Shown: positions 1 to 5,728 of the stretch, in pieces
How the letters are laid out: each line of letters opens with the position of its first letter
Numbering within the stretch: position 1 is the first letter of the stretch
From: an uncultured Barnesiella sp.
GTDB taxonomy: Bacteria > Bacteroidota > Bacteroidia > Bacteroidales > Barnesiellaceae_A
Length of the DNA stretch: 6,858 nt
Assembly (NCBI GenBank): GCA_904502265.1
Contig: CAJGDT010000088.1
Location: 1 to 6,858 of the forward strand
Reading direction: 5' to 3'
Translations under genes and position numbers: made by a program
Notes under the pieces: model-generated
What the model saw: only the letters and a program-made list of their open reading frames with translations
What the model was told of the DNA's origin: nothing
Databases searched by the model: none

Positions 1-1149
1 GTTGAGCATTTCGGTAGGCTCTCCCCAGAGAATATTGGCAACGGCATAAGCACGGTTCAGGGTTGGTGACTTTTCATACCGTCCTGTTGTGTATACAATG
101 GCATGATGCACCTTGCTGAGGTTCAGTTCGTCGATATTCCTGTTGAGTTGTGTAATGTAGCGCACTTGTTCATACTGCTTGATGATGTTGCGTCGCATGT
201 CGCTCATGCCCGACACCGATTGTAACAACCTGTAGTCGTGCTTACTTAGGTGTACAGTATTTCTATAAACACGTTCTATCTCCTCGGTATTGTGTATGTC
301 GCATTGGCTCTTGTGTGCCATGTTGAATGTGAGAGTTGCCAGTGCCCGTTGCGAGTCGTTGATGACGATGGTATAATGCTCGTTTTCTATCCAAAATAGG
401 TTGGGTTGAATGGTAAATCGACAGCTGTCGCCACAATGGTGTGCTGCTACGGCTATGTTGTTGTGTGCTATCAAGTTCATCTCCGAGTCGAAGCATTGGG
501 CATTCAGCACGTAGTCGCTGTCGCTTGTTGAGTCAAGTTGCACTTCTACTTGTAACAGAGCTGTAGAGCCGGTAATGTTGTGACCTTGTAATGAGCAGCA
601 GGCTTCTTTCAAGAGAAACTGTTGTGCAGTGCTGTTGGTTATGGTGAAGGGTATTACCACGTAGTGTTTGTTGTAGTTATAGTGAGCCTTCTGGTGTTGT
701 ATGCCACCTATAATAGCAATATACTTGCCGGCTTTGGGCAGTGTCTCGCAGTCATCGCCCTTGATAAAGTGGTAGTTTTCATATTCATTGACCAGTGGCT
801 TTTGCATGACAATCTTGTCATCCCCCTCGCGAAAAATTGTCAGCATTACTGTTTCGCACTCCGAGCGTGGTATCTCCTCTACTACTTTACATGTTATTTC
901 GGGGTTGTTTTCGGGAGTGTCGTTTATCCATAATATGCCCTCGTTGTCGTTGTGGTAATATCCGAGGGTTTCATTATAGAATGTGATGTCGAATGATGAT
1001 ATTGTTCCCACGCATTGTGTAGCGCGAGGTACTATATAGTGGTTGTGGTTGTAGGTGATGCGAATGTAGTTCTTGTCAAGAATTTTTATGCGCGAACCGT
1101 TGTGTTCTACTTCGCGATATATGTTGTTGGTTGTGTTATTTCTTTTCAT
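1..1149 (-). CDS. Hypothetical beta-rich protein, possible degenerate AAA+-like C-terminal part (3' end outside window)
   Basis: The minus-strand frame is open from ATG at 1149 to the window edge, giving exactly 383 codons and no stop. The product begins MKRNNTTNNIYREVEHNG. I see no signal peptide or membrane helix, so a cytoplasmic location is likely. Residues about 15-285 alternate short hydrophobic and polar stretches, such as KYIAIIGGI and HYVVIPFTI, suggesting several beta-sandwich domains, and are rich in Asn and His. From about residue 290 the character changes to charged helices. Residues 308-383 (LLQSVSGMSDMRRNI, then KVHHAIVYTTGRYEKSPT, then LNRAYAVANIL) follow the pattern of the start of an AAA+ domain of the CbxX/SpoVK type, but the expected GxxGxGKT loop is altered. 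That link is inference; I do not recognise the family with confidence. It is transcribed away from the tRNA genes and its own promoter candidate lies at 1174-1204. The start is supported by AT-rich leader sequence and by absence of a better upstream start. Confidence 0.85.
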   Translation of the reverse strand, partial: MKRNNTTNNIYREVEHNGSRIKILDKNYIRITYNHNHYIVPRATQCVGTISSFDITFYNETLGYYHNDNEGILWINDTPENNPEITCKVVEEIPRSECETVMLTIFREGDDKIVMQKPLVNEYENYHFIKGDDCETLPKAGKYIAIIGGIQHQKAHYNYNKHYVVIPFTITNSTAQQFLLKEACCSLQGHNITGSTALLQVEVQLDSTSDSDYVLNAQCFDSEMNLIAHNNIAVAAHHCGDSCRFTIQPNLFWIENEHYTIVINDSQRALATLTFNMAHKSQCDIHNTEEIERVYRNTVHLSKHDYRLLQSVSGMSDMRRNIIKQYEQVRYITQLNRNIDELNLSKVHHAIVYTTGRYEKSPTLNRAYAVANILWGEPTEMLN

Positions 1150-1173
1150 AATATGCTTATTTTTAGAGTGAAA

Positions 1174-1204
1174 CAAATGTTGTGTGTTGTGCCTGATAGG
1201 CAAC
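1174..1204 (-). promoter_or_regulatory. Candidate Bacteroidota-type promoter of the left-edge gene
   Basis: Read on the minus strand, AACATTTG (1174-1181) matches the -7 consensus TAnnTTTG at all defined positions but one. GTTG (1201-1204) lies 19 bases upstream, where the TTTG-type -33 box is expected. Transcription would start roughly 18 bases before the ATG at 1149. The match is imperfect, so this is a moderate call. Confidence 0.4.
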
Positions 1205-1207
1205 ACA
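1183..1207. promoter_or_regulatory. Inverted repeat in the promoter spacer (possible operator or leader hairpin)
   Basis: TGTGTT (1183-1188) and GCC (1191-1193) pair with GGC (1199-1201) and AACACA (1202-1207) around the loop TGATA, with a two-base GT bulge on one side. The repeat fills the space between the putative -33 and -7 boxes of the left-edge gene and overlaps the -33 box, a typical place for a repressor site. Operator function is inference. Confidence 0.4.
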
Positions 1208-1551
1208 TGAGTTGTGCACAGCTACATGGCAGATGTACAAGTGGTGGTAAATGGTGTAGGGGGGGTGAAAGAATTTTTGTTTAAACTCTTTAATGGCACG
1301 AACAGAATTTTCTTGAGCAACGAAATTTTTGTTCCGTTGTTACCCCTCAAGAAAGGGTTAAGAAGTCAAAGACCGACTCGACTATGGGGTATAGCTATCC
1401 CGATGGGGTGGCGTCAGACACCCTTTGTCGATTGAATACTTTGAACTTCTGTTTAATTCGTGCCGCATCTTATGAAAAGATTTTTCTTTTATAAAAGCAA
1501 ATAGTGTGCCATACTTTTGAGGCATGTGATATGGCATTGCTCATAATATGC
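1208..1551. other. Intergenic stretch with clustered stem-loops, no confident gene
   Basis: No convincing coding gene is present. Visible structures on the plus strand are: CAACG/CGTTG (1318-1322 with 1335-1339); CCCT/AGGG with flanking TTA/TAA (1339-1361); a near-palindrome GGGTATAGCTATCCC (1387-1401); GGGTG/CACCC (1406-1410 with 1419-1423); TCGAC/GTCGA (1378-1382 with 1427-1431), which encloses the previous two; AAAAGA/TCTTTT (1474-1490); and TGCCATA/TATGGCA (1507-1513 with 1530-1536). The 1371-1431 block is clearly more GC-rich than its surroundings. A perfect -7 box TACTTTTG occurs at 1512-1519 on the plus strand but without a good -33 partner. A plus-strand frame is open from 1294 to 1494 without a persuasive start. 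Candidates are a structured RNA, a short dispersed repeat, or decayed sequence. Confidence 0.5.
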
Positions 1552-1606
1552 AAATAAGACAATAACAAGAGCATGTATATCTCTGTGGTTATTGTCTTAT
1601 TTTTTT
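1552..1606. terminator. Strong hairpin terminator beyond the tRNA genes, probably bidirectional
   Basis: AAATAAGACAATAAC (1552-1566) pairs perfectly with its complement at 1588-1602, a 15-bp stem. A short inner AGAG/CTCT pairing (1568-1571 with 1581-1584) tightens the loop. Counting the end of the stem, seven T residues run from 1600 to 1606 on the plus strand, so it is best formed as a terminator for plus-strand transcripts. On the minus strand the tail is the weaker TTATTTGCATATT, but the hairpin starts six bases past the 3' end of the last tRNA gene, so it probably also ends the tRNA transcript. Confidence 0.75.
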
Positions 1607-1607
1607 G

Positions 1608-1681
1608 TGACTCCGACAGGATTCAAACCTGTAACCTTCTGATCCGTAGTCAGATGCTCTATTCAGTTGAGCTACGGAGCC
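1608..1681 (-). tRNA. tRNA-Arg (ACG), third in the transcribed order
   Basis: This is a 74-nt tRNA on the minus strand. The acceptor stem GGCTCCG pairs with CGGAGTC, with one G-U pair at 2-71, and the discriminator is A. The anticodon arm TCTGA-CTACGGA-TCAGA gives anticodon ACG, which after A34-to-inosine conversion by TadA reads CGU, CGC and CGA. The T arm is ACAGG-TTTGAAT-CCTGT. The 3' CCA is not encoded, as the next genomic bases are CAA, so it is added after transcription. It is identical to the copy at 1788-1861. It is 22 bp from the middle copy, and the terminator hairpin follows it. Confidence 0.97.
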
Positions 1682-1703
1682 TCCTCGTAAATTTTTTCTT
1701 TTG

Positions 1704-1777
1704 TGATCCCGACAGGATTCAAACCTGTAACCTTCTGATCCGTAGTCAGATGCTCTATTCAGTTAAGCTACGGGACC
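1704..1777 (-). tRNA. tRNA-Arg (ACG), middle copy with a variant acceptor stem
   Basis: This is a 74-nt tRNA with the same anticodon arm (loop CTACGGA, anticodon ACG) and the same T arm as its neighbours. The acceptor stem differs at two neighbouring pairs: GGTCCCG pairs with CGGGATC, where the other copies have GGCTCCG with CGGAGTC. Pair 3-70 changed from C-G to T-A and pair 4-69 from T-A to C-G, so all pairing is kept. The D arm has AGCTT where the others have AGCTC, turning its end pair G10-C13 region into a slightly weaker arm. CCA is not encoded. The spacer to the first-transcribed copy is only 10 bp. Confidence 0.96.
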
Positions 1778-1787
1778 CCTTTGTTTG

Positions 1788-1861
1788 TGACTCCGACAGG
1801 ATTCAAACCTGTAACCTTCTGATCCGTAGTCAGATGCTCTATTCAGTTGAGCTACGGAGCC
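1788..1861 (-). tRNA. tRNA-Arg (ACG), first in the transcribed order
   Basis: This is a 74-nt tRNA, base for base the same as the copy at 1608-1681: acceptor GGCTCCG/CGGAGTC, anticodon loop CTACGGA with anticodon ACG, T arm ACAGG/CCTGT, discriminator A and no encoded CCA. It lies nearest the promoter at 1873-1904, so the three tRNAs are probably cut from one short precursor. Confidence 0.97.
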
Positions 1862-1872
1862 AAACGCGGATG

Positions 1873-1904
1873 CAAAGGTAAGAATATTTTTTGAAATCAA
1901 GCAA
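1873..1904 (-). promoter_or_regulatory. Promoter of the tRNA-Arg cluster
   Basis: On the minus strand TACCTTTG (1873-1880) is a full match to the Bacteroidota -7 consensus TAnnTTTG. TTGC (1901-1904) lies 20 bases upstream as the -33 element. The first tRNA begins at 1861, so the 5' leader would be only a few bases. The spacer is very AT-rich, which fits a strong stable-RNA promoter. Confidence 0.7.
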
Positions 1905-1971
1905 CTTTTGTGCTCTTTTTTCTCAAATATTTCTTAATTGATTGATATACAGTGTTTGTTGTTAAGTATTT

Positions 1972-4290
1972 TTATTGGATAAATCGAGGCGCAAAGAGCT
2001 GAACACCGAGGGTAACACCAAAAGTCCATTGCGAAGTGGGCGCGTTGCAGTAGTTGGTATATATGCTAAGAGCTGCCCATGGTAGTGAATATACGATAGC
2101 CGCTTCGCCAAAGAAATGGATATTTTCAAAGGCCTGACCATAATATGCCTTCTCATCGCTACTCTGGTGTATGGTGTAAATAGGTGCGAAACCGTAAAAT
2201 TCGGTGCGAAGTTGAAGGTTGTTTATAATCTTCCAGATAGGTAATACACCTACCGCAACAAATTGGTTGGCTCGCAGTGCTGTGTTGAATACATTGAGGC
2301 TCGAAGGTGTAGGCTGGAAGGCCGGAGCCTGTATCATTGTAGCTGTATAGTTCTGGCAAAATGAATTGTTATTGTAGGCAAACTCGCCCCTTACGCCTAA
2401 TACAAAGGGTGAGTTGATAGGTAAGTAGTAGTGTGCCGAAGCACGTACTTGGAAGTAGTTGTGTGCGATGCTTTGTGTCGGTTGGATGGCGTCGACTGGT
2501 TTAAATCTCTCTGTGCCGAACATGTAGCTCGCTGTGGCTTGGAAGAAACCACCACTTGTAGGATAGTTGATGTTGTCGAGCCAGTTGGTTTCAATGTGTA
2601 ACGATGCCATTCCCATGCTATAGGTACTCTCGTCGCGCTTGTTGTCGCTATATTCGCTCAAGTCGGTTTGATAGTAACGATCGACCATATAGCCATAGCC
2701 GGTAGAGAACTCCAATTTGGCTCGGTTAGCTATGGGTATGCCCAACGACAACTTGGCATAGTTCTCATTGTCCGATATAAACGTGGGAGTGTTGATGGCG
2801 AAGAAAGGCTTGAGATTTTCATTATAGTTTTGCATCTGGCTCACAATGAGCAGGCGCAGATACATAGGATGACTGCGACCGATATCCATGCGACTTGATA
2901 TCATGCCGGCTTGATAGGTTTGACCTAAGTATAGACCTGCATCGAAGTCAAATGAATTAAGCTTCAGTGTATTGTAGTGAGCGCCAAGGTATATCGAGTT
3001 GGCGTTGTGCGATGCAATAAATCCACCCAATCCCACCGAAAAGCCTTCGCGACTCTTGGCTATGAGGTGTAGGTCATAGAGTCCGGTCTCGCGATTAAAG
3101 CGCGCTTGCGGGCGAAGGTCGGCAAGTTTCTGTGTTGATATGTTGCGTAGGAAACCCTGATACACTTCCTCTATGTTCATGATGCTATCGCTCGAATAGA
3201 ATTGGCGGGCGATATACTCTTTCTCGCTATTTTTTACACCCTCGATGGTGATATTTTTACTAAATCGCATAGCGGGGGTGCGACTCTTGAAGGCTTGACG
3301 TTGTATGTAACGGTTTTGAGCCGATGTGCGGCGTGTTATGCGATGCTCTATCGAGTCTATCATGGCAAGTCCCTCTTCATATCCCTTCTCATATATTGCT
3401 TGTGCCTTAGCAAAGTCGAACATGGTGAAGTCCTGCGTTGGACAGGTTACAACAATACCTTTTTCGGGGGCGATGGTATAGTCGTTCTTCTGCATGATGA
3501 AGGTAAGCAGTTGTGATATGATGTCTTGCTCTTCGAGTGGTATCTCGGTTGTATCGCCTGATGCGAGTATACTGCCTATCATGAAGTCGGGGTGAAACTC
3601 CTCCTCCATAGGTTTTACCGGGAAGTTATCGTATATACCTCCGTCATACATCACATTACCATTGATAGTGATGGGCTTAAAGGCTACCGGTATGCTCATC
3701 GAAGCCCTTACGGCATCGCCTAAACTACCCGATGCAAAGATCTCCTTGCGCTTGGTGTTGACATTGGCGGCAATGGCACGATAGGGCACAAAGAGTCGGT
3801 CGAAGTCGCCTCCGCATTGCGCGGTATAAGAGTCGAATAACTCCATGAAGGCAAAGTTCATGGCCAAGGGCGAGATGACACTCTCGGGTATGATGCGGTT
3901 GAGTATCTTAGAGGGGTTTTGTGTGGTGTCCGACTTGACTTGTCCGAGGTTGAATGTTACAATCTCGGGAGTCTTTTCGGGTAGCAGGAAGTAGTACAAC
4001 TCCTCCTTGGGAATCACACCAAAAGCCCAGTCGAGAAACTCTTGCGAAGTGAATATCTCCATCATCTCGTCGGGGGTATAACCCATGGCATATAGTGCGC
4101 CCACAATCGATCCCATTGAGGTGCCGGTAATGTAATCGATAGGGATGTTGTGCTCCTCGAGGGCCTTTATAAGACCCACGTGAGCGATACCCTTGGCGCC
4201 ACCACCACTCAGCACCAGACCTACGGTCTGTGCTTGTGCGACAATAGTTATCAGTGCTATGCACAGTATGGAGAGTAATCGTTTCATCAT
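1972..4290 (-). CDS. Patatin-like phospholipase with POTRA domain and outer-membrane barrel (type Vd autotransporter type)
   Basis: The product has 772 residues. Residues 1-20 (MMKRLLSILCIALITIVAQA) are a Sec signal peptide, likely cut after AQA. The patatin domain covers about 22-320: oxyanion-hole loop GGGAKG (29-34), nucleophile elbow GTSMG with Ser58, and catalytic Asp216 in DGGIYDN, giving a complete Ser-Asp dyad. A POTRA-like segment spans about 343-412 (begins RFSKNITIEGV). The rest, from about 415, alternates aromatic and polar residues like a beta-barrel of the Omp85/surface-antigen type and ends in FAPRFIQ. Families with this order, such as PlpD of Pseudomonas and FplA of Fusobacterium, are type Vd autotransporters with lipolytic activity toward phospholipids; the substrate here is not visible. 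Expected site is the outer membrane. Translation could begin at either of the first two Met codons. It is last in the rsmG operon, 44 bp after the hydrolase, with a small GCCC/GGGC hairpin in that gap. No clear terminator follows before the tRNA genes. Confidence 0.95.
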   Translation of the reverse strand: MMKRLLSILCIALITIVAQAQTVGLVLSGGGAKGIAHVGLIKALEEHNIPIDYITGTSMGSIVGALYAMGYTPDEMMEIFTSQEFLDWAFGVIPKEELYYFLLPEKTPEIVTFNLGQVKSDTTQNPSKILNRIIPESVISPLAMNFAFMELFDSYTAQCGGDFDRLFVPYRAIAANVNTKRKEIFASGSLGDAVRASMSIPVAFKPITINGNVMYDGGIYDNFPVKPMEEEFHPDFMIGSILASGDTTEIPLEEQDIISQLLTFIMQKNDYTIAPEKGIVVTCPTQDFTMFDFAKAQAIYEKGYEEGLAMIDSIEHRITRRTSAQNRYIQRQAFKSRTPAMRFSKNITIEGVKNSEKEYIARQFYSSDSIMNIEEVYQGFLRNISTQKLADLRPQARFNRETGLYDLHLIAKSREGFSVGLGGFIASHNANSIYLGAHYNTLKLNSFDFDAGLYLGQTYQAGMISSRMDIGRSHPMYLRLLIVSQMQNYNENLKPFFAINTPTFISDNENYAKLSLGIPIANRAKLEFSTGYGYMVDRYYQTDLSEYSDNKRDESTYSMGMASLHIETNWLDNINYPTSGGFFQATASYMFGTERFKPVDAIQPTQSIAHNYFQVRASAHYYLPINSPFVLGVRGEFAYNNNSFCQNYTATMIQAPAFQPTPSSLNVFNTALRANQFVAVGVLPIWKIINNLQLRTEFYGFAPIYTIHQSSDEKAYYGQAFENIHFFGEAAIVYSLPWAALSIYTNYCNAPTSQWTFGVTLGVQLFAPRFIQ

Positions 4291-4334
4291 CTTGGTTTAT
4301 GTGCCCTTGGGTGGGCGTGTTCCTTTATGGGTAC

Positions 4335-4976
4335 TTATTGCAAGAACGGATTGCTTCTTATCTCCTCTGCAATGGTAGTCTCGGGACCATGACCGGGGTA
4401 GGCTACGGTATCGCCAGGAAGGGTGAAGAGTTGCGCTCTGATAGAAGATAGCAATTCGTTGAAGTCACCGCCGGGTAGGTCTGTGCGGCCTATACTGCCT
4501 TCAAACAGGGCATCGCCACAGAATACACATCCCGATTGGGGCAGGTAGTAGGCAAGGCTACCCTTTGAGTGTCCGGGTACTTGTCGCACCTCGATAGGTT
4601 CAGTACCAAGGTATAGCGTGTCGCCGGCCTTCAGATAGTTGCCTATGGCTATGGGCGCATCGGGTAGGGGTGTGCCATACATGTCGGCTTGCATCGACAT
4701 CATTTCGAGCAAGAATTCATCATCTTGCGAGGCCGATACGGGCACGTTGTAGGTGCGTGACACAAAGGGCGCACCGAAGTAGTGGTCGAGGTGGATGTGG
4801 GTAAGAAGCAGGTACTTTACCTTCAAGTTGTTCTTCGAGATAAAATTCTCCAACACCTGACGTTCGCGGCTGTAGTAGCAGCCCGGGTCTATAATGGCAC
4901 ATTCGAGGCTCTCATCGTCCCATATTACAAAGGTCGATTCTTGGAAAGCACTGAACGAAAATCGTGATATCTTCAT
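4335..4976 (-). CDS. MBL-fold metallo-hydrolase (glyoxalase II-like)
   Basis: The product has 213 residues and no signal peptide, so it is cytoplasmic. The metal-binding set of the metallo-beta-lactamase fold is complete: THIHLDH gives His60, His62, Asp64 and His65; PGHSKGS gives His136; CGDALF gives Asp155; and YPGHGPET gives His196. The sequence GRTDLPGGD (163-171) is typical of the short glyoxalase II-like group that includes YcbL. It lacks the extra C-terminal substrate-binding helices of full-length GloB, so hydrolysis of S-lactoylglutathione or another thioester is possible but the natural substrate is open. The gene starts 22 bp after the rsmG stop codon, so it should be co-transcribed with rsmG and with the patatin gene downstream. 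No Shine-Dalgarno-like sequence precedes the ATG, as is common in this phylum. Confidence 0.95.
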   Translation of the reverse strand: MKISRFSFSAFQESTFVIWDDESLECAIIDPGCYYSRERQVLENFISKNNLKVKYLLLTHIHLDHYFGAPFVSRTYNVPVSASQDDEFLLEMMSMQADMYGTPLPDAPIAIGNYLKAGDTLYLGTEPIEVRQVPGHSKGSLAYYLPQSGCVFCGDALFEGSIGRTDLPGGDFNELLSSIRAQLFTLPGDTVAYPGHGPETTIAEEIRSNPFLQ

Positions 4977-4998
4977 CGGTCTATGCGATTAAATGATT

Positions 4999-5622
4999 TT
5001 ATATCTGTACATATAACACTTTCTTTGTCTCGAAAAACTCCTCCTCAAAGAAATCTTTAAGGTCGAAATCCAAGAGACGCTTGCGCAAAGGTGCTATCTC
5101 GGCCTCCAAGTCGCCACCTTTGAGGCACAACAAGCCGTTGGCCATGGCGTTGCGTTGTGTGGATGAGATATTCTTGCGCACCAATTTTACCAAGTCGGGT
5201 AGGGGCATCACGGCGCGACTGATGGCGAAGTCGAACTTCTGTTTCTCCTCCTCAATACCGGCATGACGGAATGTTACGTTGTCGAGGCCTATGGCTTGGG
5301 CTATCTCGGTAGCTACGCGCACCTTCTTGCCTATGCGGTCTATGAGGTGGAAGTGGCAGTTGGGGAACATAATAGCCAAGGGTATACCCGGAAATCCACC
5401 ACCTGTGCCCACGTCTACCAGCGTAGTGCCGTCGGTAAATCGCAACGCCTTGGCAATACCCAACGAGTGCAAGATGTGGTGCTCGTAGAGGTTGTCGATG
5501 TCCTTGCGCGATATAACGTTAATCTTGGCATTCCACTCGGGGTACAGAGTGCCCAATGCGGCATATTGTTCCTTTTGTCGCTCACTGAGCGCCGGAAAGT
5601 ATTTCTCAATTATTTCTATCAT
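4999..5622 (-). CDS. rsmG: 16S rRNA (guanine527-N7)-methyltransferase RsmG (GidB)
   Basis: The product has 207 residues, the usual length. RsmG uses S-adenosylmethionine to methylate N7 of G527 in the 530 loop of 16S rRNA; in several bacteria, loss of this mark gives low-level streptomycin resistance. The N-terminal family signature is present (WNAKINVISRKDIDNLYEHH, 30-49). The Rossmann SAM-binding loop is VDVGTGGGFPGIPLA (69-83). It is followed by HLIDRIGKK (92-100), a variant of the usual D-S-x-x-K-K motif, then FAISRAV (132-138) and GLLCLKGG (163-170). It is the first gene of the operon with the metallo-hydrolase and patatin genes, and diverges from rmuC across 106 bp. A perfect -7 box lies just upstream. 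The ATG at 5622 is the natural start because the N-terminal helix of the family begins directly there. Confidence 0.97.
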   Translation of the reverse strand: MIEIIEKYFPALSERQKEQYAALGTLYPEWNAKINVISRKDIDNLYEHHILHSLGIAKALRFTDGTTLVDVGTGGGFPGIPLAIMFPNCHFHLIDRIGKKVRVATEIAQAIGLDNVTFRHAGIEEEKQKFDFAISRAVMPLPDLVKLVRKNISSTQRNAMANGLLCLKGGDLEAEIAPLRKRLLDFDLKDFFEEEFFETKKVLYVQI

Positions 5623-5652
5623 GTTATACTATAGTTTTATCCTAAATTTGCT

Positions 5653-5660
5653 CAAAGATA
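5653..5660 (-). promoter_or_regulatory. -7 box of the rsmG operon promoter
   Basis: On the minus strand TATCTTTG is a perfect match to TAnnTTTG, placed about 30 bases before the rsmG start codon. The -33 position, about 19-20 bases further up, holds only a T-rich run (TTTTTTCC), so the upstream box is weak. Confidence 0.55.
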
Positions 5661-5693
5661 ATACGAAAACTGCGATAATAGGAAAAAATTTAC

Positions 5694-5701
5694 TAACTTT
5701 A
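5694..5701 (+). promoter_or_regulatory. Possible -7 box for rmuC
   Basis: TAACTTTA matches TAnnTTTG at all defined positions except the last and lies 27 bases before the rmuC ATG. No good -33 box is seen at the right distance. Together with the rsmG box it would make this 106-bp gap a divergent promoter region. Confidence 0.35.
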
Positions 5702-5728
5702 TCATCGCAAACTATAAATGTTGTGAGT

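Noticed and set aside
622..933. Plus-strand frames at 622-933 and 1015-1284 rich in Val, Tyr and Phe
   Set aside because: They lie opposite the long minus-strand gene and mirror its Asn/His/Thr-rich codons. The minus frame is uninterrupted for 383 codons, so these are shadows.
1214..1435. Plus-strand frame of 73 residues in the intergenic gap
   Set aside because: No ribosome entry context, low-complexity start, and the frame runs through stem-loop blocks. No recognisable protein feature; described as part of the structured gap instead.
1552..1606. Terminal inverted repeat of a mobile element
   Set aside because: The two arms are only 21 bases apart and are followed by a T-tract, so they form a hairpin terminator and do not bound an element.
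1608..1861. CRISPR-like array because of three near-identical units
   Set aside because: Units are 74 nt and fold as tRNAs; the spacers are 22 and 10 bp and differ in length. No cas genes are present.
1573..1881. Plus-strand open frame of 102 residues with a threefold repeat (DRIQTCNLLIRSQ)
   Set aside because: It is the antisense translation of the three tRNA-Arg genes; the repeat comes from the tRNA sequence and not from a protein.
3908..4264. Minus-strand frame of 118 residues inside the patatin gene
   Set aside because: It is another frame of the patatin domain, whose catalytic motifs are intact in the main frame; Arg/Gly/Ser-rich composition is typical of a shifted frame.
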